This document shows, in pieces, positions 44,330 through 55,237 of a stretch of DNA of 64,000 bases. Every line of letters begins with the position of its first letter. The first letter of the stretch is position 1. Source of the stretch: Bemisia tabaci (lineage: Eukaryota > Arthropoda > Insecta > Hemiptera > Aleyrodidae); assembly GCF_918797505.1 (NCBI RefSeq), contig NC_092797.1, forward strand, positions 25,743,372 to 25,807,371, given 5' to 3'. A program made the position numbers and the translations under genes. The notes under the pieces were generated by a model. It was not told where the DNA came from and did not search any database. It saw nothing but the letters and a program-made list of their open reading frames with translations.

Positions 44330-45740
44330 ACAATCTTCCAGGAGTTAAAACAGTGGTTTTGCAGAAACAACTATCTTTAATAAAATGTTTTGATGTATCT
44401 CCTCTTTAACGATGACCAATTCAACGAATGACTGTCAAAACACTGACCTCTTTATACAGGGGGTGGTCGGTGGTAGTGGTAGTGTGGTTCAGTACTCGCG
44501 AATTCCTTCTTTTGTTTTTTTTCTAAAATTGAATTATTATTATCATACCTAACCGTGAGTGGATAAATGAAAACCTACGATTTCTGTGCCCTACGTTGAA
44601 GATTTCTTTTTGATAGCCATTACAATTTGAATGATTAATAGAAAGGAACGAATCGAGAAATCATGTTAAGTTACAAGTCAACAATAACCTTCTTCACCAT
44701 AAACTCAAGTTGGTTTTAATTTGTTTGAATTTGGTTCAATTTGAATTTGTTATTTTTCGTCTTTTTTTTAATTTGTAAATTCTTGGTCGTGTGCAATTAT
44801 TCTAAGATACATTTTAAGGATAAAGGTTAAGATAAACTCACAAGATTATTCAGAGTATACTTTCATTAAGGGTCAAAGATCAGTATTTTTCATGATTTAT
44901 CACAATGTATTTCCAATTAAGATGAAGAAAAAAGGGCTCTTCAATATTACCAAGTGATCCATGGACCCTTCAGCTTACAAGAACAGTAATTAATGACACA
45001 AATGCGGTAAATAATTGAATGAAACCCTCGAGTCAAACCCATATTTACGAGGTAAGCGAAAAACAGCTCTCGAGAAAAAATGAATTGCGAACACTTTCAA
45101 AGTTATATTAGGTTTTAAATGGGTCGGAGGTATTCGCGAAGTTTTTAAAGCGTCCGCGAACGATTTAAATGTTATTCATTAAATTTTTAATACCTCGGCT
45201 ATAAAAAGCCTCATTGACTTCACGAGCGTCTCAGGCGTGAATTTTTAGATTTAGATTTGCTAACCTTTCGGAGGATCAAGTCGAGACGGCTTAGGTTTTA
45301 TTTTCCTTTTCCCATGGGAGCTGGAAAATGTAGTCAAAGTCCCGAACAACAACGAGTACGGTGATTTAGTCTCGATTTAATTTAGTTGCAGTTGCGCCAT
45401 AAATGAGTCAATTAGGATGAAAGTCGAACGCTCTCCTCTCAAAGCGGGGCTCCGGGGCGACCAAACTCAAATTAAACACACTTTCCGTTATTTTCTCCCT
45501 CAGTTGTTCTTAATTTCAGAATATTTATGAAGAAAAAAAGGCATAAATCTGAAGCCTCCCCCTCTCCTTCCTCCCTCGGAAAGCATCGGAGGTGCGAAAG
45601 CGTTCCGCAGGTCCTTAATTTTTTCATTAATACGAATATATTTTACTCCTCGTCGTTCTTCCCTCTGAAAGTGCTGGTCGCGTGGTTTGGAAAAAGTTCA
45701 GCCGGGGAAGGAAGAGAGGAAACTTTGAGCCGTGGGCGGT
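44330..45740. other. Gene-free stretch
   Basis: AT-rich. 45180-45500 is single copy with mixed composition (CATAAATGAGTCAATTAGG near 45400), possibly regulatory. No gene. Confidence 0.4.
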
Positions 45741-45890
45741 TTTCTTCGGCGATTCGTCGGCGAGGAAATAAATGGACGTATTTAGGCTGGAAGGAACTAT
45801 GTCACGCGTAAAAGCCATGAACATAGTTCCTTTTAGCATAAATACGTCCAAATGCTCCTCGCCTTGCACCGCGTGAAGAAATTCCGGCAC
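45740..45890. repeat. J-centred palindrome, copy 2
   Basis: Core 45771-45852: TGGACGTATTTAGGCTGGAA with GGAACTATG on the left and CATAGTTCC..AAATACGTCCA on the right. Imperfect pairing continues outward for about 40 nt (TCGGCGAGGA / TCCTCGCC). Confidence 0.75.
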
Positions 45891-46097
45891 TTTCTTCTTC
45901 CGCATCCTTAATCTACATTTTGACAAAGCGAAAAAAGAAGAAGTGCTCGTAGAATCTAGAAATAAACCCGGCTCTATCTGTTATTTGCACTCGTAGATTG
46001 TGTGGTGTCGGGAACAGCGAGATAAAAAATTATCGCATAATTCCAGATCAATGAAGAACAGATGCATAGAAAATCCGTTTTTATAGCTCCGCTCCAA

Positions 46098-46328
46098 CTA
46101 GTCGCAGGACAAAAATATTTCAGACCCTTTAGTCTGCGCTAGTTTTACAAACAGTGCAAATGCACCTGCAATGCTCCAATTTATTACTTTAGTGAATGAT
46201 GATATCAAAATAATAACTGAGATGGAGATGTATTTATTGACAATTAAATTATTTATGATATGAGTTTTAGAGATGGAATAAACTATTAATATTAGAATAA
46301 TGGGTATAATTGATATCTCTATTATCAT
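46098..46328 (-). other. AT-rich hydrophobic ORF, 76 codons, unidentified
   Basis: Encodes an almost wholly hydrophobic peptide beginning MIIEISIIPIILILIVYS, with a second hydrophobic segment (SVIILISSF) and SIAGAFALFVKL. Ile-rich, low-GC coding like organellar or endosymbiont DNA. I could not match it to a specific mitochondrial gene, and no neighbouring mitochondrial gene is visible. It could be a mitochondrial insertion, a lost exon or chance. Confidence 0.25.
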
Positions 46329-46329
46329 A

Positions 46330-47010
46330 CTTTTAATAGTCTATTAATACCATAAGCAATGTGACGTCACACTAAATGCGTCTATTCCGCGTTGCAGATA
46401 AACAGCCACTTACAAAAGAGCGGGATCACACTCTAGATGATCATTTCCCTAGAAAATAAACAAAGTTTAATTAAACGTCCAATGTCTTGATCTATATGAC
46501 AATATTATTCAGAATTAAGTGGTTTTTCAAAGCTGAATGAATATTTCTATTTATCATGTACCGTATTTCTTTTAAAAATTATCTAAAGTAAAAATTACAA
46601 ACCGCCATGAAATGGAACGAATTCAGTGAATTTTAAAAGAATGCCTGCATTCATCAATACGAAAAAGACCAAGTTACTATGTGAAATTCAAATATAATTG
46701 ACGATCAAGCAGGAGACGACTAGAAATTTGATGCTGTTGGGTGGATTCTACAGAAGGGATTGTTCCGGAGCGAAAACGGCTTAGTGACCGGTGCGGCGCG
46801 CAGCGTTGCTGCTTCGCATGACCACGCGCTGCCAATTTTACGTTCAATTATTCATTTTAATTAACATCTGAAAATGCGTGTGTGTTCTACTACAGGCTCG
46901 GGAAAGCAAATTGAGGCTGGGAATTCACGAGAACTTTCTCGGGAAAATTCCCACGTAGCTCCTCCATGCTCACAACAGAGCCAATGACACAAGCTCAATT
47001 TTTTACCACT
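46330..47010. other. Gene-free stretch
   Basis: AT-rich with a short GC patch at 46780-46830. No repeat partner seen. Confidence 0.45.
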
Positions 47011-47013
47011 TTC

Positions 47014-47316
47014 ACAGGGTGTCTACTAAAACAGGCTGGTAAAAAATAAGTACTTTTACAGTCTTACTTATTCAGTACATTCTCAAGAAATTCAGTACCT
47101 CCTCCAACAGAAAAATTCCGTAGATTTTCAGTGCTTCCATTTGACGAAATTAGAAAAATTTCAAAAATTTGGAAGTGCGACAAAAATGACAAAAAATTTA
47201 AAAAAATTCCGGACCTTTTTGCGAAGTTTCCGCACTTTTTCAATACTTTCGGACCGCTCTTAAAAAATCAGTACTATTTCCGGACTCTCCGGAAATTCCG
47301 GACTTGCCGACACCCT
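47014..47316. mobile_element. A-family element, copy 3
   Basis: 303 bp with clean inverted ends CAGGGTGTC / GACACCCTG; TTCCGGAC and AGTACT-rich interior matches 49255-49553 and, reversed, 995-1295. Confidence 0.85.
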
Positions 47317-47641
47317 GTTTTTACAGCTTTTACCATTTTTACGCTTTCGGATCTGTTGCAAGCAAGAGATACAGCGAAGTGAATAGCCTTTCAACAGGTA
47401 AAATTGCTCAAAACTCACGTGTGGCACAGTAAATAAGTCTGAAATCCACTCCTTGGTGTGCAATCTACGCACCTTGTAACTCTTTATCTTTTTATTTTAC
47501 CGCGCCTGAGGTTCGTTTTCCTCATTGGCTCACAGTCAGGTTTGAGACTACAGAAAACCTATGTATAAAAGTAATAACTCCGCAAACTGTTTAAAACGTT
47601 CTCTTGGTAAAATTTCAATTGATTCAAATATTTTGTTCTTT

Positions 47642-47642
47642 C

Positions 47643-47671
<29 letters not shown>
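47642..47671. repeat. Poly-A tract
   Basis: About 30 uninterrupted A residues. Could be a retroposon tail, but no matching body or target duplication was identified. Confidence 0.8.
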
Positions 47672-47674
<3 letters not shown>

Positions 47675-47679
47675 GAAGA

Positions 47680-48640
47680 GGCAACGGCCTAAAATTAGAC
47701 ACTAGAGAAATTTTGCAAAAATTTTTGCCCATCAATTTAAGTTTTCTTACTCCTTTAACTATACAAACCTGATCGCCGGCGACTGAGAATAATTGCCGGC
47801 GGACGCGAAAAACTTAAAAAGATTGTTCCGGAGTATACGCAGGTTGCGCGCTGAGGAGTAAATTTCAGACTTTTTGATGTGCCGATCGTGATTTTCGTGC
47901 AATTTCATCCAAACCAAACTATAATTATTTATATTAATTATATGTATTTGATTTTTTATTCAATTTTATTTAAATTTATAATAAAATATTTATATTAATT
48001 ATATACAGCCGGGTGTCAATTATAAGAGGTGTTGTAGTCCTCTTAGCCTATATATGTGGTGTAATTATTATTGAAAAAGTTACCAGAACTTATGAATACT
48101 ACTTAAAATTTATTTGAATTTTGGTTTTGGTTAATTCATTTACTCAAATTCTTAACCTTGATTTTATTTAATTTTCTATATTTATTCCAGGCTGTCCAGT
48201 CCACGTTGGTGTGAATTTGCATGCGCAAGAGAACCTCGAGTTGTCAACCCATTCAAACGTGAATGCCGATATACACCATGCGTAACTTTCGGCGTGTCTT
48301 TAGCGTTTGTAATTGTTACGTGCATTTCTCTCAATAGACAGTCTTGACCAAAAAAAAATAAAATAAAATAAAATAAAATAAAAAAAAATAAAAATCGAAT
48401 GTGAATGAATATGAAAAGAACTATGCACTGCACGGCAACAGCGCGAACATTATGGATTCATCAGCACAGACCTCTCTGCGGATTGATATGATCGGACATC
48501 TTGGACAACGAAAAACTCGGAAGAGGGATCAGTTTCGGGCGGCAGGGACGGGGATATTGAGTCCGGAGGGGGCGGGGAGGGGGGTCCTAAGACAGCTGAC
48601 AGCTCTGATCACCCCGACAGGTTCGGGGCCGCTTTGATTA
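47680..48640. other. Gene-free AT-rich stretch with (AAAAT)n
   Basis: A+T-rich with a repeated word TTTATATTAATTATAT at about 47928 and 47988. Tandem AAAAT units at about 48348-48395. Confidence 0.6.
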
Positions 48641-49090
48641 CGGATTAGCTAATTCGGAGAGAGGGCTTCGTTTATAATTCAGTGAGCATAACCGCGGACC
48701 GGCGCAGCGCAGCGGCCGGCAACCGCTATGAAATATTCGTTTGCTCGAATTTTGCGCGGCGAGCATCCACGTTCCCACTAATTAATTGCTCCCTGCTGAC
48801 CGCCGCTCGCCAGGTAAAGGGTCCGGCCCAGGGACTCGACTCGAAGACAGCCTCGTCCGAGGGAGACCCGGCGACCGAATTGAATTGTTCGGTCGGGAAA
48901 CGGTTCCTCTCTGCTTTTCCGGATCCATGATATGCAAAGATTGATTGTAAAACTCGCCTTAGGTAAATTTTATCCCACGACCGGTTCTTGGAAAGTCGCG
49001 GCAGAGATGCGGAAAAACGAGACTCGGATTACGATCCTCTGGTCATTCATGCGTGCGTTGGCCACCTTAATGATGATAACTCTTCCCGGT
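48640..49090. other. GC-richer single-copy stretch
   Basis: No repeat partner; plus ORF 48682-48930 has no domain. Possible regulatory or unseen exon sequence. Confidence 0.35.
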
Positions 49091-49094
49091 GGTC

Positions 49095-49630
49095 CTATTT
49101 TCCCAAACTAGTTCCGAGTTTCGGAACTTTAAAGATTCGCCTGAATTTTTCCCGGAACTTTTGAAATTCCCAAAGTGTTCCGGATGTTTTGCATTTTCCG
49201 TAACTTTTTTGGAACTTTTGAAAAAATTCTGAAAAGAATCCCGGAACTTTTGACCAGAGTGGCTACTAAAAGAGGCTGGACACAAATCAATACTCTTACA
49301 GTACTTTTTCAGTACATTCCCGAAAAATTCAGTGCCTCCTCAACGAAAAAATTCAGTACTTTTTCAGTACCTCTATTTGACGAAATTCGAAAAAATTCAA
49401 AAATTTGAATTTCTCTCTCAAATTGCGACAAAAATGACAAATTCCGGACCTTCTTTCGGAATTTCTGCACTTTTCCAATAATTCCGGACCGCCCTTAAAA
49501 AATTAGTACTATATTTCCGAACTTTCCGGAAATTCCGGACTTTTAGACACCCTCTTTTGACGGTCATGGACTGGGGGAAATCGGAGCAAAAAAGTTTCGA
49601 ATCCCGGAACTTTCGACGGACATGGAATGA
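49095..49630. repeat. CCGGAACTT-rich older element interrupted by A copy 4
   Basis: CCCGGAACTTTTGA-type words occur on both sides of the A insertion; CTTTTGAC is the duplicated target. Boundaries of the older element are not clear. Confidence 0.5.
49255..49553. mobile_element. A-family element, copy 4, with 8-bp duplication
   Basis: CAGAGTGGCTACTAAAAGAG ... CTTTTAGACACCCT; flanked by perfect 8-bp CTTTTGAC (49247-49254 and 49554-49561), which places family A with 8-bp-duplicating superfamilies such as hAT. Confidence 0.85.
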
Positions 49631-49947
49631 GAGCACTGATTCTTCCTTTTAAAATCATTTGAGGCTTAAATTTTTGGCACACGGCAATAATACGCACTAC
49701 ACATGCGAGGTAACTCGAAACACAACATTTAACAGGTCGACAGGTCTTATTTGGTGGAGCAATTAACTCGAGTTAGGTTCCAACCTAAGAATACGACTAT
49801 TCGAGCTTCGGTGTGTTGCACAGTATCACACGCAATTGAAGGCGTTTTTCATTGGTCCGGTCGCGACCTACGGAGAATAGAGTCCTCATGCGTTGACTAT
49901 GAGTATTTCTGCACATGTCGAATGCAAATGATAAGTAGTTTTCCTAC

Positions 49948-50190
49948 GGCGAAAAACGCCGTATGAACATTCGAGAGTTGCCAAATCTCCTCCGATAAAA
50001 TGTTTATTTTTGAGGAGAGTCAAGAATATTTTCCTTGTAATTTTAAGAATATTTTAGATCTGATCGCAAGTAAAATTTTCTAAACAATTAAAAAAAAAAA
50101 CGTTCACAGAATTCCCTGAAAATTCGTGTTTTATCTGAGGAAATCTGGCAATGTCTAATGGTTCATACGGCGTTCTTCCGTAGCACGGCA
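49948..50190. mobile_element. C-family MITE, copy 6
   Basis: CGAAAAACGCCGTATGAACA ... CATACGGCGTTCTTCCGTAG then CACGGCA. Preceded by an S-like core (49784-49850). Confidence 0.8.
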
Positions 50191-50489
50191 AGACGCTAGT
50201 ATCAGTTTTTAATCAAAATCGATTACTAGTGCAGATATATATATTTTACAGCGTAGGTGTCAATGTAGTTGCAGTCCCGTTTTGAGCACACGGCCGTAAC
50301 AGAACAACCATGGAGCATAAACTAGGTGTGCAAGATTACCGCAGCCACGAGGCCCATCACCGCCAGTCATAACCCTCCCCTGGACCCCCACAGGAACGTG
50401 ACGCAGATAGGTCAATCTCTGAGGATGCGATTATCTCGACTTGCGTGAGCTGCATTGCCTAGTGGTTCAAATGGACGTATTTCTGCCAA

Positions 50490-51173
50490 AGAGACCCCAT
50501 TTTCTCGTGATTTATAATGACCCAAATTCTGGCTAAAAATCCCAAAACTCTTGCTGAAAACTGCCAAATTCTTGCTTAAATTTTTCCGCATTCCTCAAAT
50601 TCTTGCTGAAAATCCTAAAATTCTCGTTGAAAACACCCCCGTTAAAAAGTCTCCCCTTCAAACACAAGTATAATTCTCTTTTGATCTTTAAATTAATGCA
50701 ATTTATTTTGGGTTATTCACTTGCAGCGACGGCGACGTTTGATGGCACGGAGCGTTACTCACCTCTGTTTGGAAGTATTTCTGCCAAACGGAACTGTGTG
50801 CATTATGACGTGAGCCCTGTTATGCATATATTCTGATGGGTCTCAGGGCTCATGCCTTAACGCACATAGTTCCGTTTGGCAGAAATACTTCCAAACAGGG
50901 TGAGTAACGCCCCGTGCCATTAAACGTCGCCGTCGCTGCAAGTGAATAACCCAGTATGAATTGCATTAATTTAAAGATCAAAAGAGAATTATACTTGTGT
51001 TTGAAGGGGTTACTTTTTAACGGGGGTATTTTCAGAGAGAATTTTAGGATTTTCATCAAGAATTTGAGGAATGCGGAAAAATTTAAGCGAGAATTTGGCA
51101 GTTTTCAGCGAGAGTTTTGGGATTCTTAAGCCAGAATTTGGATCATTATAAATCACGAGAAAATGGGGTCTCT
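50490..51173. repeat. I: 684-bp long palindrome centred on a J core
   Basis: Arms of about 340 nt from AGAGACCCCATTTTCTCGTG on the left to its complement at the right end, near 50834 at the centre. Pairing is high throughout (e.g. GCAGCGACGGCGACGTTTGA / GTCGCCGTCGCTGC). The innermost 130 bp is the J element (compare 32848-32983). Confidence 0.9.
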
Positions 51174-51299
51174 AATGTTTTACCATCAAAATTTCAGATA
51201 AATTTTCGAAATTTGATTATTTCTAGTAACTTTAAGTGACTCAGAGTTTACTCAAGTCTACAAAGATCAGCCGTAGGGGGTTTTTTGCAGGTGGAGAGC

Positions 51300-51441
51300 A
51301 AATGGGCCAGCGGGCTGATTTTTGAAGTCGATAGACAACGCGAGAGAGAGGGCAAATGTTCCTCTTTCCTTATAATTATTTCTTCCTGTTTATCTATCGC
51401 TTTGTTTATAGACCTCAATAAACAGCCCGCTGGCCCACTTT
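51300..51441. repeat. R fold-back, about 142 bp
   Basis: AAATGGGCCAGCGGGCTG and CAGCCCGCTGGCCCACTT at the ends; inner GAAGTCGATAGAC / GTTTATAGACCTC pair weakly. Single copy here. Confidence 0.75.
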
Positions 51442-51586
51442 CAAGAAAAATCCTATTGGTGGAGATGATTGAAATAGACAAGGGAGGAAGGATAGCCTTA
51501 CAAACGGCAACCTTCCAGAGACTTTATAGAACTACACTAAGATATACTCTATGTATAGAACTATATAGAGGCCATCATTTTTACCC

Positions 51587-51934
51587 TTAGTCAATGAGAA
51601 GCATACGTTCTAACCAATAGGACTGCTCCATTTTCCTTTTGTCTTTCTTCGTCCAACGATTTGTACATCGTGTCAACAAGCAACCGATGACGATGTGCAC
51701 AAATATTAATGTACTCGATGGAACGGTCACCGAATGTCCACCCAACTTGTATGTCACGCTGACTTCATAGTTATTCATGACCCACCTTGCATGTATGTAT
51801 GTTACATTTGAAACCTGCACTCTGAAGTTTGGATAATCCCCGAGAAACATGCACTCAAAGTTAAGGAAAATTTGCATTAATTCCGAAGGGGACCCTCCTC
51901 TCAGCTGAACTCCTTCATTGGCGCCACTCCTCAA
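51587..51934 (-). CDS. Possible orphan exon or small gene, up to 115 codons
   Basis: Not recognised. The reading frame has protein-like composition, including FECMFLGDYPNFRVQVSNVT with an N-glycosylation sequon, ARWVMNNYEVSVTYKLGG, a hydrophobic segment STLIFVHIVIGCLL that could span a membrane, then a basic tail (RWTKKDKRKM). The annotated 5' end is a TTG directly after a TGA, so either the protein starts at the ATG about 20 codons in or the piece is an exon with an upstream splice site. No neighbouring exon was found and no repeat copy exists in the window. Chance is still possible. Confidence 0.25.
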   Translation of the reverse strand: MRSGANEGVQLRGGSPSELMQIFLNFECMFLGDYPNFRVQVSNVTYIHARWVMNNYEVSVTYKLGGHSVTVPSSTLIFVHIVIGCLLTRCTNRWTKKDKRKMEQSYWLERMLLID

Positions 51935-51959
51935 CGATGAGTGTCACCCATGCAGAATA

Positions 51960-52710
51960 CGTTATTCTATAAGCATATCTGTCTAGCTTAATTTAGACGC
52001 GGAGCAGAGGGAGAGGTCCCTTTTCCCGGAACACGCTCACGTGCGAAGTGGATATCAGCTCTCAATGGAATGGTTTTCGTGTGGAGCGGGTTGCCGAATC
52101 GCCAGGGGCTTCTCTAATTTCCGCATGGAGCGCAATGCGGAAGTGGAGGGTTTTACCTGAGAGGAGCTAACCCTGGCGTGGGTGTTTTATTCCTTCGCTC
52201 GGATCGGGAGAAGGTAAGTAGGTGAACGGGAATAGGATGCAAGAGGGACTCGAGATTGGAGCCGCTGAAAGGAAAACGGTGAAGAGCAATCGATCGTAAA
52301 AAGAATGCAGATTCTAATTTTCATCAACGCAGCGAAAAGGACCCGGAGGGCGGGGCGAAGGGAGGGAGCGGAAGGAGGAAACGGGACTTTTGGAGTGAAA
52401 TGGAACATTTAACTTGGTTGATATTCGCGCTGGAGTAATAAAATATTTCCATGGGGACCTCAGGGTCAGTCAGCGCGCAGTTTATTCGCCGTTTTTCGCG
52501 GAAATAATTCCGCTAATAAGATACAAAAAGCGAACATATGCTTGCACCATTACGGTTTATTGACGCTGCAGTTCCTGACTCCGCCGTTCCGGGGAATCGT
52601 CGGGCAATAGTGGCTGCGATCACGTGATTATCTGAGCGCTCCGTACTCTCGTCCCTCCATGATTCCTCGGTTATTTTCCTCCGGCTCCGGCGCTCCCGCT
52701 GTTTTCGCTC
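51960..52710. other. GC-richer single-copy stretch
   Basis: No repeat partner. Purine-rich at 52330-52400. Minus ORF 52187-52408 has no domain. Possible regulatory DNA; no direct evidence. Confidence 0.35.
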
Positions 52711-52875
52711 CGGTGGCGCGGCGTGCTTTGCGATGTATCGATTTTTATGCCATTTAAACCTATGGTAAAGAATCGATTATTAAGGTGTTCGCTGCGAACA
52801 CCCTGTGAATCGATCCTTTTCCATAGGTTTAAATGGCATAACAATCGATTTATCGCAATTCACGCCACGCCACTG
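52711..52875. mobile_element. D-family hAT-like MITE, copy 6
   Basis: CGGTGGCGCGGCGTGCTTTG ... CACGCCACGCCACTG, flanked by TTTTCGCTC on both sides (52702-52710 and 52876-52884). Confidence 0.92.
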
Positions 52876-53037
52876 TTTTCGCTCTCGTCCATTCACCGCA
52901 CACTCCGCGCAGCACCGGCTAATATAATTGTCTTCTCCGCGGTTCAAGCCAGTTACAAAAATCGGGGGTTGCCTCGGTCTGTTGAACCGATGTCACCGAG
53001 CCGGCTCCTAGCTTCACCATTCCACAAATCGTCGTCT

Positions 53038-53785
53038 CCCGGACGAAGGAACGTAACTCCATTCCGAGATTGCAACATTGACTAAAAATTCGATTTTTTA
53101 CAGGAATGGACCTGGGAAGTGGAGGTGTTGCATGTGTGAGGAATTTACGATTTGACTGCTGATTCTTATGTAGAAGTTTGCAAGAAACACGATGGTGCCA
53201 CTGGTTTTCTCTGAAATCAACTCCCGAGCTTAAAAAAAGCTCTCAAGTGAGGCCAAAATGGAGGGGATATCCCACGCTATCCTTAGAGTTCACCTCTACA
53301 TCAAGACAAACTCTCCATGCAAAGCTAGGGAGCAAATACATTGACAGGGCTGCCTTTTATTGGGAGACTCTAAAACTGAAAACACGGCAACCCTGCTAAT
53401 TTTTTGCTCCTTATCTTCACATGGAGAGCTTGTCTTGAGGTAGACGTGGACTCTCAGGATAGCGAGGGATATCCCCTTCATTTTGGTTTCAACTCGAGAG
53501 CTTTTTTTTTGAGCTTGGGAGTTGATTTCAGAGAAAACCAGAGGCACTATCGTGTTTCTCGTGAACTTTTGCATAAGAATCAATAGTCAAAGCGCAAATT
53601 CCTCACGCATGCAACATCTCCATTTTCGTCCAAAATTATTATGATTTTTGCGTGAGAGATCAGAGGAAAAATCTGTGAAATTTTCAGTAAGAATTTTTCA
53701 AAATTTCTTTCGTAAAAAAACAAAGTGTGAGGGGAGATTTGGCAGCATTGATATGTAAAGCTTACGTTCTTTCGAGCGAGGGGGA
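53038..53785. repeat. Y-family copy 3, interrupted by E
   Basis: Left end CCCGGACGAAGGAACGTAAC, right end TTACGTTCTTTCGAGCG; E occupies about 53120-53624. Confidence 0.65.
53120..53624. repeat. E-family fold-back, copy 3
   Basis: GGAGGTGTTGCATGTGTGAG ... CTCACGCATGCAACATCTCC with the full palindromic interior, including GGGGATATCCCACGC and its partner. Confidence 0.85.
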
Positions 53786-54054
53786 TGGCGGAATGTTTAA
53801 AATAAACCAGGGACGAAATATTTAGGACGCCTCGCACCGGTTATTATCCATGCGTTGCGAACGGTCGAGGCGAAGTTGACTTGTAACCGTCTGAACAGGA
53901 AAAGGGACCTTCGTCTATGAAATTTCAAAATTGAGTTTTTCCTTGAGCATTTTAGGACAAAACGCATAACAATGACCAACTCACCTAAGGAAGGGTTAGA
54001 GAGTGTGAACTTGTAACGTATCTGCTTGTGGTGCCATGCCTTGCTGGAAGGATA

Positions 54055-54298
54055 CGCTGGAAGAACGCCGTGTGGACATTCGAGAGTTGCCAACTTTCCC
54101 TTGATAAAACATGTATTTTTGACAAAATTCAAGCATATTTTTCGTTGAAATTTTCAGATATTTTATATTGAATTGCGTACAAAACTGTCTAAAAATTTTG
54201 GAAAATAGTATTCACACTTTTACCAGTAAATGCGGTTTCTATCGGAGGGAACTTGGCAACGCCTAAAGGTTCATACGGCGTTTTTCCATAGCACGGCA
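54055..54298. mobile_element. C-family MITE, copy 7
   Basis: GGAAGAACGCCGTGTGGACA ... CATACGGCGTTTTTCCATAG then CACGGCA. Confidence 0.8.
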
Positions 54299-54475
54299 GT
54301 GCTGCCAATTAGATACCGCACTCAAAATCGGGGGTACAGTTTAAAAACGAGGCCCGGTTGCGGCTCTCAAATCTTCGGAGATGTTGCTTACATAGCCCTT
54401 GAAGCTGAGGCACCACAAAAAGTGAGACAAATGCAGCTAACAAAGCGTAGAGATAGAGCGAGAGAAAAGACGCGC

Positions 54476-54700
54476 GTTGATGACGGCGCTGAGATACAAC
54501 TATTCGTGCTTGATGGATGTCCGTGTTGCGTCTGCAAAATTGAAGGCGCTACAGCGCGAGGCGTGAACTCGAGATGAACCACTCTACGCTGCCGATGAGA
54601 TGTTGCTCAGATTCGGGAGATACTTTAAAAAATTGAGGCCCACATATGTATCTCCTTCTTCATGTTGATACTCCCAATTTTTGTTCGATTTTTTGAAGTG
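54476..54700. repeat. S-family interspersed repeat, copy 3
   Basis: TGACGGCGCTGAGATACAAC then ATTCGTGCTTGATGG and GTCCGTGTTGCGTCTGCAAA; the tail TTTAAAAAATTGAGGCCC matches the other copies. Confidence 0.65.
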
Positions 54701-55237
54701 CTTCTTATTTTCACGACTTAAAATTCGATTTCCTTTAATATTAACGAGTATGAAAAACACAGCTTTGAGGTATCTTATTGTTGGTGGGTTAAGCGTACTC
54801 TATAGACAAGATATTCAAGAAAAAATAGTTTTTCTGGATTTTTTGTAAATATTGATCATTTTTACAGACATTTTTCGGATAAAATGGGCCAAAAATTTAC
54901 AAACAATGCAAGTATACTGAATCACTGATCAACGAAATTAAGAACGTATGAGCATTCATTTCGCGGAAACTCGACTAAAACCACTCACTTGTGAACATGG
55001 GTGGATACTCTCCGATTTTCGAGAAAATACAGTTAACATTCTGCAGCCCGCTGAATTTTGAATAGACACCGAAGTCTCTTTTCAGAGTTTAAGATTGGGT
55101 TCGAGGCAACGCGATATACATCGAAAAATATCGAACCACTTGAACTCTCACCTAGACCGTGGCAGTATTTTTGTGACGATAAAATGGGTCGGTCTCGATT
55201 GCAGGGACAGTGAGGACTTGGGCAAACACCAAACCGC
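54700..55237. other. Gene-free stretch
   Basis: AT-rich; nothing recognised. Confidence 0.5.

Noticed and set aside
47642..48396. Processed pseudogene between the poly-A and AAAAT tracts
   Set aside because: No gene-like sequence, no target duplications and both tracts on the same strand; not supported.
50603..51059. Two similar ORFs (plus 50603-50836 and minus 50850-51059) that could suggest a duplicated gene
   Set aside because: They are the two arms of the I palindrome read in opposite directions; similarity is due to the inverted repeat.
53178..53586. Mirror-image ORFs on both strands
   Set aside because: Arms of the E fold-back element, recurring in the other E copies.
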